From Spirochaetota bacterium (GTDB taxonomy: Bacteria; Spirochaetota; UBA4802; JAFGDQ01), in assembly GCA_016934735.1 (NCBI GenBank), contig JAFGSG010000060.1, positions 1-49,750 of the forward strand: a DNA stretch of 49,750 nt, given 5' to 3'. Shown here piece after piece: positions 17,044 through 25,210 of this stretch; position 1 is the stretch's first letter, and the number at the start of each line of letters is the position of its first letter. Position numbers and translations under genes: made by a program. The notes under the pieces were generated by a model. That model was not told where the DNA came from. It worked only from the letters and a program-made list of their open reading frames with translations, and did not search any database.

Positions 17044-18129
17044 TTATGCTAATTTTTTTCTCATGGTAAAACCGATAAAAAGACACACAAGTGTCCCGGT
17101 TACCACTGCGGCAATGCCGTGAGGGCCGATGCCGTTTGGCCCGCTTGCCATGCCGAAGTTATGCGCTATGCCTGCTCCTACTATCATGCCCATTACAAAA
17201 ACAGCAGCATCTCCATCGCCTTCGCCAGCGAGAAAGAGCTGTCTCCCGGGGCATCCGCCTGCAAGAGCAAACGCTAGGCCCGCAAGAGCCATGCCCGCAA
17301 AATTCCATACATGCATGGTATGAGCAACAGGCTGTCCGGCAAATCCGGGATTGAACTGTCCCAAAACAAGGTTTGTTAAAAACGCAAATACGACCAGGCT
17401 GATGAAGCCGCTCAATAGATGAGTCTGGCCGAACAGAACTGTATCGCGTATCGCGCCCATTGTGCAGAAACGGCTTCTTTGCGCAAGGAAACCGATCGCA
17501 AGCCCGATTATCAATGCGACCAGCAGCGGGGCATGCATGGACCCGGGGCCGCTTGTGCTGTAAAACAGAACATCATTTTTATCCTGTCCTTGTATCTGAG
17601 GGAAAACAACCATCAGGATAAGAAAACCAAGCATTATTATTGGCAGCATCCATCCAGCTGCCGCGTGCGTTGCCTGTGTACGGCCGAGATTGTATCCTTT
17701 TTTAAGGAAAAGGGTGCCTATCCATATTCCGAAAGTCAGGCCGAGTATTCCTAATATCGCATTCCCGTCTCCGCCCGCGAGTCTTAATACTGCTCTCCAT
17801 GGGCAACCGAGAAATACAAGGGCGCCTATCATCGCAAATACTCCGAGAACAAATCTGACTACGGTTGCAGAACCAAGCCTTGGCCGGAATTCTTTGAAAA
17901 TATATGCTGCTGCCATTGACCCAAGCACAAAGCCGATTATCTCAGGCCGCATATATTGGACAACTGCAGCTCTGTGAAGCCCGAGCGCTCCGGCAATATC
18001 GCGCTCAAAGCATGCAACGCATATACCCATGTTAGCCGGATTGCCTAATTTCTGCAGAAGCGGAGCCAGTATCCCGATAATTGCCCCGACTGTAATCAAT
18101 CCCCATCTTGTGGCAAAAATATTTTTCAT
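17044..18129 (-). CDS. yedE: YedE-type selenium (or thiosulfate/sulfur) transporter
   Basis: 361-aa polytopic inner-membrane protein with about ten helices in two related halves. Each half has a Gly/Cys pore motif: VFLGCPWRAVLRLAGGDGNA in the first and GGCPGRQLFLAGEGDGDA in the second, plus GICVACFERD near the N-terminus and QRSRFCTMGAIRD. This is the selenium-metabolism YedE/FdhT subgroup of the YeeE/YedE family, consistent with selD on the opposite strand and a TusA-like partner 13 bases downstream. Selenium is the likely cargo by context; sulfur species remain possible. Confidence 0.9.
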   Translation of the reverse strand: MKNIFATRWGLITVGAIIGILAPLLQKLGNPANMGICVACFERDIAGALGLHRAAVVQYMRPEIIGFVLGSMAAAYIFKEFRPRLGSATVVRFVLGVFAMIGALVFLGCPWRAVLRLAGGDGNAILGILGLTFGIWIGTLFLKKGYNLGRTQATHAAAGWMLPIIMLGFLILMVVFPQIQGQDKNDVLFYSTSGPGSMHAPLLVALIIGLAIGFLAQRSRFCTMGAIRDTVLFGQTHLLSGFISLVVFAFLTNLVLGQFNPGFAGQPVAHTMHVWNFAGMALAGLAFALAGGCPGRQLFLAGEGDGDAAVFVMGMIVGAGIAHNFGMASGPNGIGPHGIAAVVTGTLVCLFIGFTMRKKLA

Positions 18130-18161
18130 TTTTTATCCTCCATAATTTATTTTTTTTTATC

Positions 18162-18365
18162 TTATCCGTTAAACGGACATGTTAATTCACTGACATGATA
18201 AATATGTATCTCGCCGCAATGGGGGCATGGTTCCTTCAGGATAACTTTCGCATCCAGGGTTTTATTCCCATACTTGTCCGATATTATTCCATTGTTATCA
18301 ATCAGGTCAAAGTTAGAACTTTTAAAAACCTGATTCATGCGGCTGCATACGAATATTAAATCCAT
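18162..18365 (-). CDS. Small CPHCG protein leading the selenium operon
   Basis: 67 aa with N-terminal LIFVCSRMNQVF and a C-terminal zinc-ribbon-like half site (CPHCGEIHIYHVSELTCPF). It is 32 bases upstream of the yedE-type gene in the same direction, so it is probably the first gene of the operon. I do not recognise the family. The four cysteines could bind metal or carry selenium; neither is shown. Confidence 0.6.
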   Translation of the reverse strand: MDLIFVCSRMNQVFKSSNFDLIDNNGIISDKYGNKTLDAKVILKEPCPHCGEIHIYHVSELTCPFNG

Positions 18366-18921
18366 TTTTATTTACTCATTAAAAGAAAGTTCGGGCCGGG
18401 ATGTGATTGATAATAAAACATAAATTGTCTTCTGTCGAAATCGGTACATCAGCGCCTTCGCACCGGCCTGTCAGAAGTACATATTTATCAAGTGAAAAAT
18501 TTTGTTGGAAAACGCTAATGTTTTAAATTACGGAAGTCCACACGGGATTCCTTTCAGTAGTTTAGCTTAGAGGGATATATATGATGTATTTCTTCATATA
18601 ATTTATTAGGTATTAGTTTTACACAGGATGAAGTATATTAACCATATATTTTTATTAAAAAAGTTATTACTTCAGTTGCTGATTGTAAGTAATAATTTTG
18701 TGAAATATTGTCAAGGATTTTTAATAAATTATTATATGGATTTTTCGTTATAGTTTTAGCCGCTTCCTATGCACTTAAAAGACTATATTACCATAAAATA
18801 ATTGCTTTACAGAAAATTTTAATATTGGTGAGATTGTTATGTTTTTTTTCGGCCAAAAATGCCGGCAGGAAAAATAGTATCAAAATTTTTTACATTTGTT
18901 GAGGTTAAAGGGAATTTTTAT
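18366..18921. other. Divergent control region between selenium operon and NifU-like gene
   Basis: About 555 bases without a supported gene. On the minus strand it contains a structured leader (18429-18477, see separate entry). The rest is AT-rich, with a GGCC...GCCGGC patch near 18853-18867 and no clear consensus promoter. Confidence 0.45.
18394..18477 (-). promoter_or_regulatory. Candidate structured RNA leader of the selenium operon
   Basis: On the minus strand, upstream of the 67-aa gene, three nested helices can form: CTTCTG/CAGAAG (18477-18472 with 18434-18429), CGGT/ACCG and GCG/CGC. In addition CCGGCC at 18463-18468 is complementary to GGCCGG at 18394-18399, so an alternative pairing could compete with the stack, as in a riboswitch or attenuator. 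It does not match a riboswitch consensus that I know. Purely a structural candidate. Confidence 0.35.
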
Positions 18922-19443
18922 ATGAATGATAAAAAAGAATTATCAGCTGAGCTTAGAACTGCTCTTGAAGAGTGGGCTGAGGAAAATCTGCGAGCCATTG
19001 GTCTTTCCAAGGATAAGATTCACGACTATGAAAACTGGAAGGAGAAAGCAATTGCGCAGTTAAGGTTTATCTATTCGGATAAAGTTATTGATTTATTTTT
19101 AAGAACAAAAGATTTCAGAAAGATGGATTCTCCGGATGCTTTCGCCCGGGTCAGAGGTCAATGCGGCGACACTATGGAAATATATCTTAAAGTAAATAAC
19201 GGAAAAATTATTGATTCTTCTTTTCAGACCGATGGATGTAAGCCCACTATAGCATCCGGTGGCATGGTTGCGGAAATGATTAAAGAAAAAAGTATTGATA
19301 AGATTGAAAATTTAACACAACAGGATGTTCTTAACGCACTGGGCGGTCTGCCTAAGGAAAGTGAACATTGCGCTTTGCTCGCAACAGATACGCTTAAGGA
19401 AGCTTTGAATAAGTTGGCAGAACGGGGAAAAGCCGAAAAGTAA
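18922..19443 (+). CDS. NifU/IscU-like iron-sulfur scaffold domain protein
   Basis: 173 aa. The three scaffold cysteines lie in GQCGDTMEIYLK, TDGCKPTIASGG and EHCALLA, the order seen in NifU N-terminal/IscU proteins, each in a variant context. An N-terminal ~45-residue helical extension is additional. The start was taken at 18922 (MNDKKELSAEL), behind an AAAGGGAA-like RBS, rather than the upstream in-frame ATG, which has no RBS. A paralogue lies at 25288-25755, so two copies bracket the Mo hydroxylase operon. Likely role: assembling Fe-S clusters, or another thiol-bound cofactor, for that enzyme. Confidence 0.85.
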   Translation: MNDKKELSAELRTALEEWAEENLRAIGLSKDKIHDYENWKEKAIAQLRFIYSDKVIDLFLRTKDFRKMDSPDAFARVRGQCGDTMEIYLKVNNGKIIDSSFQTDGCKPTIASGGMVAEMIKEKSIDKIENLTQQDVLNALGGLPKESEHCALLATDTLKEALNKLAERGKAEK

Positions 19444-19445
19444 AT

Positions 19446-19497
19446 ATTTCCCCCCGCCTCCCTTCGACAGACTCAGGGCAAGTCGGCGGGGGAAAAT
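19446..19497. terminator. GC-rich palindrome between convergent genes
   Basis: The arms ATTTCCCCCCGCC (19446-19458) and GGCGGGGGAAAAT (19485-19497) are near-perfect complements. The loop contains CTTCGACAGACTCAGGG, a sequence style common in dispersed intergenic repeats. It separates the NifU-like and CoxG genes, which point at each other, so it can terminate from both sides. Confidence 0.65.
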
Positions 19498-19514
19498 TAA
19501 TTATTCATCAACAA

Positions 19515-19961
19515 TTAACCGACTAATTTTTCCTGGAAATTTTTTGATATTTCTGCTTCCATTGATTTGGCTTTTACGCGCATTACACGGTCGCCGACTA
19601 CAGCAACTTTTCCTGTGATATTGGCATTCACTTTGTAAGTAAGTTCCACTTCTTCTTTATTGAGTTCCTTAAAATCAACTACCATGTCACCAACGAATTG
19701 GCCCATCCCGCCGAGCATTTCACCTTTCATTGTTGCCTTAATATGATTCGGCGGATTGACTTCTACCAGGTTGGCACTATATTTTATTTTTATTGAAAAA
19801 GGACCAACCTTTTGTTTCATAACACCTTCATAGGCATTTTCTCCTTTTAGTTCCATACTCTCTGAACCAGGAACGCAAGCTGACAGTATTTCGGGTTTTA
19901 AAACGGATTCAAATAGTTTTTGAATATTTGCTTTTAATGTTATGTTTCCTTCAAATATCAT
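19515..19961 (-). CDS. CoxG-like SRPBCC-fold protein (CO dehydrogenase subunit G family)
   Basis: 148 aa, with the family start MIFEGNITLKANIQKLFESV, the CVPGSESMELKGENAYEGVMKQKVGPF block and the late AVVGDRVMRVKAKSMEAEISKNF. CoxG proteins accompany molybdenum hydroxylases and recruit them to the membrane or assist maturation. It lies upstream of and divergent from the FAD/2Fe-2S/Mo subunit genes. Good RBS-like AAGGAGAAAT upstream of its ATG. Confidence 0.88.
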   Translation of the reverse strand: MIFEGNITLKANIQKLFESVLKPEILSACVPGSESMELKGENAYEGVMKQKVGPFSIKIKYSANLVEVNPPNHIKATMKGEMLGGMGQFVGDMVVDFKELNKEEVELTYKVNANITGKVAVVGDRVMRVKAKSMEAEISKNFQEKLVG

Positions 19962-20146
19962 TTTTAATTATTTCTCCTTTTTTTAATTTTTTATAATGAA
20001 ATATATTTAAACTTAATGGACTATTCTTTGGATCTGTTTTAACCGAATCTATTGCGTTTCTGCTTCAATAGTGTTCCGGAATTTTAAGATCATCGGAATT
20101 ATCCTAAAAAGTTTCTTGCTCAATCGACTCGTTATAAGAGTCTTTA

Positions 20147-20347
20147 CTATTTATATGCATTGTGGCCAAGGCTTTGAAACCCATGTATCAATATTGATCC
20201 CTTAATTGATTTAAGAGTTGAGTCTTCAATAGGGAGATTTTGCTGATAATGAGTATTAAAGCATAAGCTGTAATGTCTGCTCCTGTAAAGAGTGCAATTT
20301 TTACACGCTCTGCCCGAAAATGGGCATTTTATCTTTTTTGTAGCCAT
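20147..20347 (-). CDS. Small Cys-rich protein near molybdenum hydroxylase
   Basis: 66 aa beginning MATKKIKCPFSGRACKNC and containing TLYRSRHYSLCF, four Cys in the first 30 residues, then a polar tail. The spacing C-x5-C-x2-C-x10-C suits a zinc or Fe-S knuckle. I do not recognise the family with certainty. It is transcribed away from the hydroxylase operon, next to CoxG. RBS AAAGGTAAC lies before the ATG. Confidence 0.55.
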   Translation of the reverse strand: MATKKIKCPFSGRACKNCTLYRSRHYSLCFNTHYQQNLPIEDSTLKSIKGSILIHGFQSLGHNAYK

Positions 20348-21030
20348 TGTGTTACCTTTTTGTAATATAGTTTTACATTAAAAAAAATGTACTTACTGCT
20401 GTCAATCTATAAAATTTTTTTGTTTTCTAATAATTAGCATCCTGTAAAATTTAATAAATTAGACATTGTATTTAAGTTTAATACATTGTGTCTATAATTT
20501 ATGAAATATTTTATATCATCGTCAAGTTAATTTTCAATATTTTAAGTAAAAAACAGTATCTTCTCAGGAATTGTTTATACATGCAATACCGGCACATATA
20601 GGAATTCTACTGGAAAAAATAATTTTTTAAAGCAAAAAATTATTTTGAATTTTTATTGACTTTTTCCTGCATAAGGTTAAAACTGGACGCTGTGTATAAT
20701 ATTTTGATGGTATATCTATTATTTTAAGCCAAAGGAGTATTTTGATACCAGTAATAAAGGAGCGCAATTAAATTACCGGAAGAACAAAACAGTATATTCT
20801 GTATACGGGAAAGGATTACTCTATATGTTTTTCTAAGAATGAGTAAAGTAAATAAGCTGCAAAGGAATTATAGGATAAACATCAAATAAAATAAGAAAAT
20901 GATAATGGTTGATGCAGAATAAATAATTCCGATGACTTTTTAGACAAGCTTTTCTATTCTAATAAAAGCATAATTTTTTTACTACCAATTCAAAGTTGCT
21001 GTTTCTTTTAGGTCAACCTGGAAAATTAAT
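20348..21030. other. Long control region upstream of the Mo hydroxylase operon
   Basis: About 680 AT-rich bases without a gene. It holds an imperfect hairpin (TAGACA/TGTCTA with GTATT/AATAC, 20460-20494), a TATAAT at 20695-20700 and the first operator-like site TTGATACCAGTA at 20742-20753. Confidence 0.5.
20742..20753 (+). promoter_or_regulatory. Distal operator-like site of the Mo hydroxylase operon
   Basis: TTGATACCAGTA, the exact reverse complement of TACTGGTATCAA at 21056-21067, 303 bases away. A matched pair in opposite orientation suggests binding of one regulator at both sites. Confidence 0.45.
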
Positions 21031-21067
21031 TTGACTTTTAAAGGGTGCGTATCGATACTGGTATCAA
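21031..21067 (+). promoter_or_regulatory. Promoter with overlapping operator for the Mo hydroxylase operon
   Basis: TTGACT (21031-21036), 17 bases, GATACT (21054-21059) form a plausible sigma-70 promoter. The -10 lies inside the dyad GATAC-TG-GTATC (21054-21065), so a bound regulator would block polymerase. The same half-site sequence occurs again at 20742. The operon start codon follows 48 bases after the dyad. Confidence 0.5.
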
Positions 21068-21114
21068 TAATTAATAAATACTCCAATTAATAATCAAAGG
21101 GGGTTCAAGCTTAA

Positions 21115-22008
21115 ATGAAAAATATTACAAATAGTTTTGAGTACTTTTCTCCTAAAACACTTGAGGAAGCTCTAAAGTTAGTTTCTCAATTTGACAAAGA
21201 GGGAAAAGATTTTAAAGTGGTCGCCGGAGGTCAATCTATAAACCTCGTAATGAAGCAGGGCGTTATTGCGCCTGAAGCTGTAATTAGTATTAAAGGCCTG
21301 TCGGATATGGATTATGTTAAATTCGATGAAAAAGCAGGTTTAAAAATTGGCGCACTGGCAACACATAGGGCAATCGAGAGGTCCTCGGTTGTCGAAAAGA
21401 AGTTCGGTGTATTAGCTGAAATGGAACATAATCTATCCTCAGTTGAAACACGGAACTGGGGCACTGTAGCCGGCAATATTTGCCATGGAGACCCGGGCGG
21501 AGACGTGGCTCCGGTACTGATTGTACTAAATGCGAATGTAAAGATGGCAGGAGTCAAAGGAGAGAGAACCGTACCTGCTGAAGATTTTACACTGGATTTT
21601 TATGAGACAGCGCTTGCTCATGATGAGCTGGTTACTGAGATTCAAATTCCAACTGTGCCGCCTAATACCGGCGTTGCTTACACCAAATTCAGCCAGGTAG
21701 TAGGGGATTTTGCCCTTGCGTCAGTTGCAGTAGCAATTACTCTTGATAGTAAAAAGGATATATGCAGCGATGTCAGGATAGGTCTCGGCAGCGTAGCAGC
21801 TACGCCTTTGAGAGCTAAAAAAGCTGAGGAAATATTAAGGGGAAAGAAGATCACTGATGATCTGCTTGCCAAGGCAGCCCAGGCAGCTATGGATGAGTCT
21901 GATCCAACAGATAGTGTTGATGCATCGGGTGAATACAAAAGGGAGCTGGTAGGAGTTTTTGTAAAACGGGTAGGGAAAGAAGCCCTGGAAAGAGCCAAGA
22001 AGGCATAA
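21115..22008 (+). CDS. Molybdenum hydroxylase FAD-binding subunit (CoxM/XdhB family)
   Basis: 297 aa. FAD motifs VVAGGQSINLVMKQG and the later VAGNICHGDPGGDVAPVLIVLNA, then the C-terminal CO_deh_flav_C domain (VVGDFALASVAVAI... ATPLRAKKAEEIL). It transfers electrons from the 2Fe-2S subunit to an acceptor through FAD. It lacks the extra 4Fe-4S insert of 4-hydroxybenzoyl-CoA reductase beta subunits. First gene of a four-gene operon; an AAGGGGGTT-like RBS precedes ATG 21115. The medium-medium-large order (FAD, 2Fe-2S, Mo) is typical of separate-subunit hydroxylases. Confidence 0.93.
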   Translation: MKNITNSFEYFSPKTLEEALKLVSQFDKEGKDFKVVAGGQSINLVMKQGVIAPEAVISIKGLSDMDYVKFDEKAGLKIGALATHRAIERSSVVEKKFGVLAEMEHNLSSVETRNWGTVAGNICHGDPGGDVAPVLIVLNANVKMAGVKGERTVPAEDFTLDFYETALAHDELVTEIQIPTVPPNTGVAYTKFSQVVGDFALASVAVAITLDSKKDICSDVRIGLGSVAATPLRAKKAEEILRGKKITDDLLAKAAQAAMDESDPTDSVDASGEYKRELVGVFVKRVGKEALERAKKA

Positions 22009-22036
22009 TTTCATTAAGATAAATTGGAGAACAGTT

Positions 22037-22516
22037 ATGAAACAGGAATTAAAATTTAAGGTAAATGGAGAAGAGCGTGAACTCTGGATAGATCCTAAAA
22101 CTCTTTTAGTTGAGGTTTTAAGGGAAGAATTAGGATTAACAGGGACACACTGGTCCTGCGATACCGGCGCATGTTGCTGCTGTACTGTTAATGTTGACGG
22201 TATGGCAGTCAAATCCTGCTCCATGCTGGCTATGCAGGCATACGGAAGAGAGGTCACAACCATTGAAGGTCTGGCAGATGGTCCTACGTTGCATCCACTT
22301 CAGCAGGCTTTCATTGATAATTGGGCTTTTCAATGCGGATTTTGCACATCGGGGCAAATTATGGCAGCTAATGCGTTATTGAATGAAAATCCCAGCCCGA
22401 CAAGGGAGCAGATACAGCTGCAATTGGATGGCCATATTTGCCGTTGTACCGGCTACAATATGATCCAGGAAGCCATTCAGGACGCTGCAAAGAGATTACA
22501 AAAATCAAAAGTCTAA
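22037..22516 (+). CDS. Molybdenum hydroxylase 2Fe-2S subunit (CoxS/XdhC family)
   Basis: 159 aa with the two 2Fe-2S domains of the family: the plant-type ferredoxin domain with Cys41, Cys46 and Cys49 and the later Cys in KSCSML, then the helical domain with FQCGFCTSGQI and HICRCTGY. The odd feature is CDTGACCCCTV: the normally small residues between Cys46 and Cys49 (usually Gly-Ala) are both Cys, giving four in a row. Both canonical ligands remain, so it should still bind its clusters. It lies 28 bases after the FAD subunit gene. Confidence 0.94.
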   Translation: MKQELKFKVNGEERELWIDPKTLLVEVLREELGLTGTHWSCDTGACCCCTVNVDGMAVKSCSMLAMQAYGREVTTIEGLADGPTLHPLQQAFIDNWAFQCGFCTSGQIMAANALLNENPSPTREQIQLQLDGHICRCTGYNMIQEAIQDAAKRLQKSKV

Positions 22517-22533
22517 GTAAGGGGGCATAATAA

Positions 22534-24837
22534 ATGGAAACAAAATATTCTGTAATAGGTAAACCAACAGGAAATGTGGATGGAATGGCAAAGACTACTG
22601 GCGAAGGCAAGTATACCTTTGACATGTATTTGCCGAATATGCTTTACGGCAAGCATGTAAGAAGTCCGTATCCGCATGCAAAGATAATAAGCATTGATGC
22701 CAGTGAAGCTCTAAAGCTTCCCGGCGTAAAAGCAGTTATTACGGGGAAAGATGTCCCCGGAGGCAAATGGGGGCTATGGCGCCGTTTTCGCGAACTTTGT
22801 GACCAGATAGCTTTGGCTGATGATAAAGTTCGTTTTATAGGGGAGCCGGTTGCAGCTGTAGCAGCCACCACTAAAGATATTGCCGCGAAAGCCGTGGAAT
22901 TAGTTAAGGTAGAGTATGAAATATTACCCGGCGTGTTCGATCCTCTGGAAGCTATAAAAGACGATGCGCCTCTTATTCACGAAGACTTTGAAAACAATAT
23001 TAATGCAACACGTCATATTGAATGGGGCAATGTGGATGAGGGCTTTAAACAGGCTGATTATGTCAGGGAAGATAAATTTACACTTTTTCCCCAGGCAGTT
23101 GTTTCTATGGAAGTACATAATAGCCTGGCGAGCTATGATAAAGGTACTGGCAAGCTGACAATATGGTCTTCCACCCAGTCTCCGTATTATCTTCAATTGG
23201 GCTTAGCGGACGCCCTGAAGATGAGAGAAGGTGATATAAGAGTAATAAAACCGCATGTTGGAGGGGGCTATGGCGGTAAAAATTCAACTATGCCTGACGC
23301 AACCACTGCTGCTCTTCTTTCCATGAAAACAGGAAGACCGGTAAAGGTAGTATTTAACAGAGAAGAAGAATTTACAACCACGGAGCATCGCATGGGATTG
23401 CACCTGGCTATTAAAATCGGGCTTAAAAAAGACGGTACAATACTAGCCAGAGAATGTAAGATTATTACTGACGGTGGCGCTTATACCGGATTAGGTGCTA
23501 CAGCTCTTTACCTTGCGGGTATCTTCCAGACTTTCCCTTATAAGATACCCAATTGGAGATACGATGCATTCAGAACTTATACTAACAAGGTGTGGGCTAC
23601 TTCGGTACGTGGATTCGGAGCTGTTCCGACAGTATATGCCGCTGAGGTCCAGTTAGACAGGGCAGCTAAAGAGATGGGTATTGATCCGCTGGCAATCCGG
23701 CGTAAAAATCTTATGGAGCCCGGTTATGAAGCCCCGGGTCAATATAAGGTGGAAAGCTGCGGAATTGTACCATGCGTTGATAAGATGGCGGAAAGAATCA
23801 AGGAAAAATGGCCTAAATTAGAGAAAGATGAAGGTATAGGATATGCCGGTTTTGCTTATATGTCAGGCGGTATTTTTAACTGGATTGATACTCCTTATGC
23901 TTACTCAGGAGCCAGGGTACAGGTAAACATTGATGGCTCGGTTGACCTATTCACCCAGGCAGCAGATATTGGCCAGGGCCACAATACGGTAGCAGTAATG
24001 ATTTGCGCAGAGGAACTGGGTATAGGCATAGAGGACATCAGGCTGCATCCCGGCGACACAGCAACCGCTCCTGTTGACTTAGGCGCGTGGGGAAGCAGGG
24101 AAACACTGATGAACGGCAACGCAATTAAAATGGCAGCAGGTCAGGTAAAGCAGAAACTTGTGGATCTCGCAAGGGCAAAGTTAGGTGAAAATATTGCTTA
24201 TGACCTTGTATGTAGAGAAAAACGGATATACCTTGAACTGCGTCCGGAAAGAGGATACTCATATTATGAGATGGTAGAAGCTGCTATAAAACTAAATGAC
24301 GGCGAACCGCTTATCGGAACAGGCCACTATACTCCTCATAATAAAGGTATGATTTCACCTGCTTATGGCATGGGCATCATGGCGATGAAGGCAAAAGTTG
24401 ACAGAGAAACCGGTCTGGTTGAAGCAAAGGATGTTCTTATAGTACATGATTGCGGCCAGGTTATAAATCCTTTAGGGGCCAGGGGCCAGGTAGAGGGATC
24501 TGTTCATATGGGGCTGGGATATGCCTTAACTGAAGAAATGCCTAATGATAATGGTTTGGTACTTAACCCATCTATTAATGACTATAAGATTATCAGGCAG
24601 CGGGATATGCCGCAGATTGAACTGTTGGATGTTCCCACTTATGATCCTTCAGGGCCATTTGGAGCCAAGGAAGCTGCTGAAGCAACGATCTCACCAACAG
24701 CTCCGGCACTGGCAAATGCTGTTTTCGATGCTTGTGGAGCTGAATTTGACAGCAATTGTTTAAAACCGGAGAGGGTTTTAAAGGCTATACGCGAAGCAGA
24801 AAAAAATCAAAAGAATAAAGCTAAAGCTAAGAAATAA
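22534..24837 (+). CDS. Molybdenum hydroxylase large (molybdopterin-binding) subunit
   Basis: 767 aa, complete: Ald_Xan_dh_C N-terminal domain (TGEGKYTFDMYLPNMLYGK), GGGYGGK at about residue 243, SVRGFGAVPTVYAAE near 358, QAADIGQGHNTV for molybdopterin contact, and a C-terminal GPFGAKEAAEATISP with a candidate catalytic Glu at 713 or 716. It is not a CO dehydrogenase (no AYRCSFR loop). GPFGAKEA recalls 4-hydroxybenzoyl-CoA reductase and related reductases more than classic xanthine dehydrogenase (GVGEP); this is from memory. The substrate is open. Selenium genes nearby and CoxG/NifU-like neighbours make a selenium-dependent Mo hydroxylase plausible, but the labile Se atom leaves no codon trace. 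Confidence 0.94.
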   Translation: METKYSVIGKPTGNVDGMAKTTGEGKYTFDMYLPNMLYGKHVRSPYPHAKIISIDASEALKLPGVKAVITGKDVPGGKWGLWRRFRELCDQIALADDKVRFIGEPVAAVAATTKDIAAKAVELVKVEYEILPGVFDPLEAIKDDAPLIHEDFENNINATRHIEWGNVDEGFKQADYVREDKFTLFPQAVVSMEVHNSLASYDKGTGKLTIWSSTQSPYYLQLGLADALKMREGDIRVIKPHVGGGYGGKNSTMPDATTAALLSMKTGRPVKVVFNREEEFTTTEHRMGLHLAIKIGLKKDGTILARECKIITDGGAYTGLGATALYLAGIFQTFPYKIPNWRYDAFRTYTNKVWATSVRGFGAVPTVYAAEVQLDRAAKEMGIDPLAIRRKNLMEPGYEAPGQYKVESCGIVPCVDKMAERIKEKWPKLEKDEGIGYAGFAYMSGGIFNWIDTPYAYSGARVQVNIDGSVDLFTQAADIGQGHNTVAVMICAEELGIGIEDIRLHPGDTATAPVDLGAWGSRETLMNGNAIKMAAGQVKQKLVDLARAKLGENIAYDLVCREKRIYLELRPERGYSYYEMVEAAIKLNDGEPLIGTGHYTPHNKGMISPAYGMGIMAMKAKVDRETGLVEAKDVLIVHDCGQVINPLGARGQVEGSVHMGLGYALTEEMPNDNGLVLNPSINDYKIIRQRDMPQIELLDVPTYDPSGPFGAKEAAEATISPTAPALANAVFDACGAEFDSNCLKPERVLKAIREAEKNQKNKAKAKK

Positions 24838-24858
24838 TTAAAGAGGAGGAAACTACAA

Positions 24859-25095
24859 ATGGCTGATTGGTATAAATGTCCAGTTTGTCGCAAACTTTCA
24901 CTTGAGCATCAGGATTTAGCGCGGCATTATTTAGGCCAAACTGATAAAAAACATAAGGATTGGTTAAAATCAAAAAATCTTTCTTATTCACACCTTATCA
25001 CCATGCAGGTTACTGAATTCGGTAATAAGGGTTACGATGCCTTAGCTAAAGTACTAGAGAAAGAGGCAGCTGTTGTTCAAGTTGATGTGAAATAA
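24859..25095 (+). CDS. Small zinc-finger-like protein, last gene of Mo hydroxylase operon
   Basis: 78 aa. It begins MADWYKCPVCRKLSLEHQDLARHYLG with a CxxC plus two His, spaced like a C2H2 knuckle (C-x2-C-x12-H...H), and has no enzyme motifs. An AGAGGAGGAAA RBS precedes it, 21 bases after the large subunit stop and before a strong terminator, so it is co-expressed with the hydroxylase. Possibly an assembly or regulatory factor; the family is unknown to me. Confidence 0.7.
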   Translation: MADWYKCPVCRKLSLEHQDLARHYLGQTDKKHKDWLKSKNLSYSHLITMQVTEFGNKGYDALAKVLEKEAAVVQVDVK

Positions 25096-25210
25096 AGCAT
25101 AAAGCAGGAAATTTGAGCAAATATTTGCAAAGATATTTGAGATGTGTAATTTTGGCCATTTGGGATTAATCCCCCGCAGTATTTTGCAAAAAATGACCAA
25201 TTAAATTATG

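Noticed and set aside
18394..18477. Fluoride, cyclic di-GMP, cobalamin or Moco riboswitch
   Set aside because: No match to the consensus cores I know; only a CTGATG stretch vaguely recalls the fluoride motif, and the required partner segments are absent.
22136..22357. Antisense and offset frames across the 2Fe-2S subunit
   Set aside because: Shadows of a well-conserved gene.
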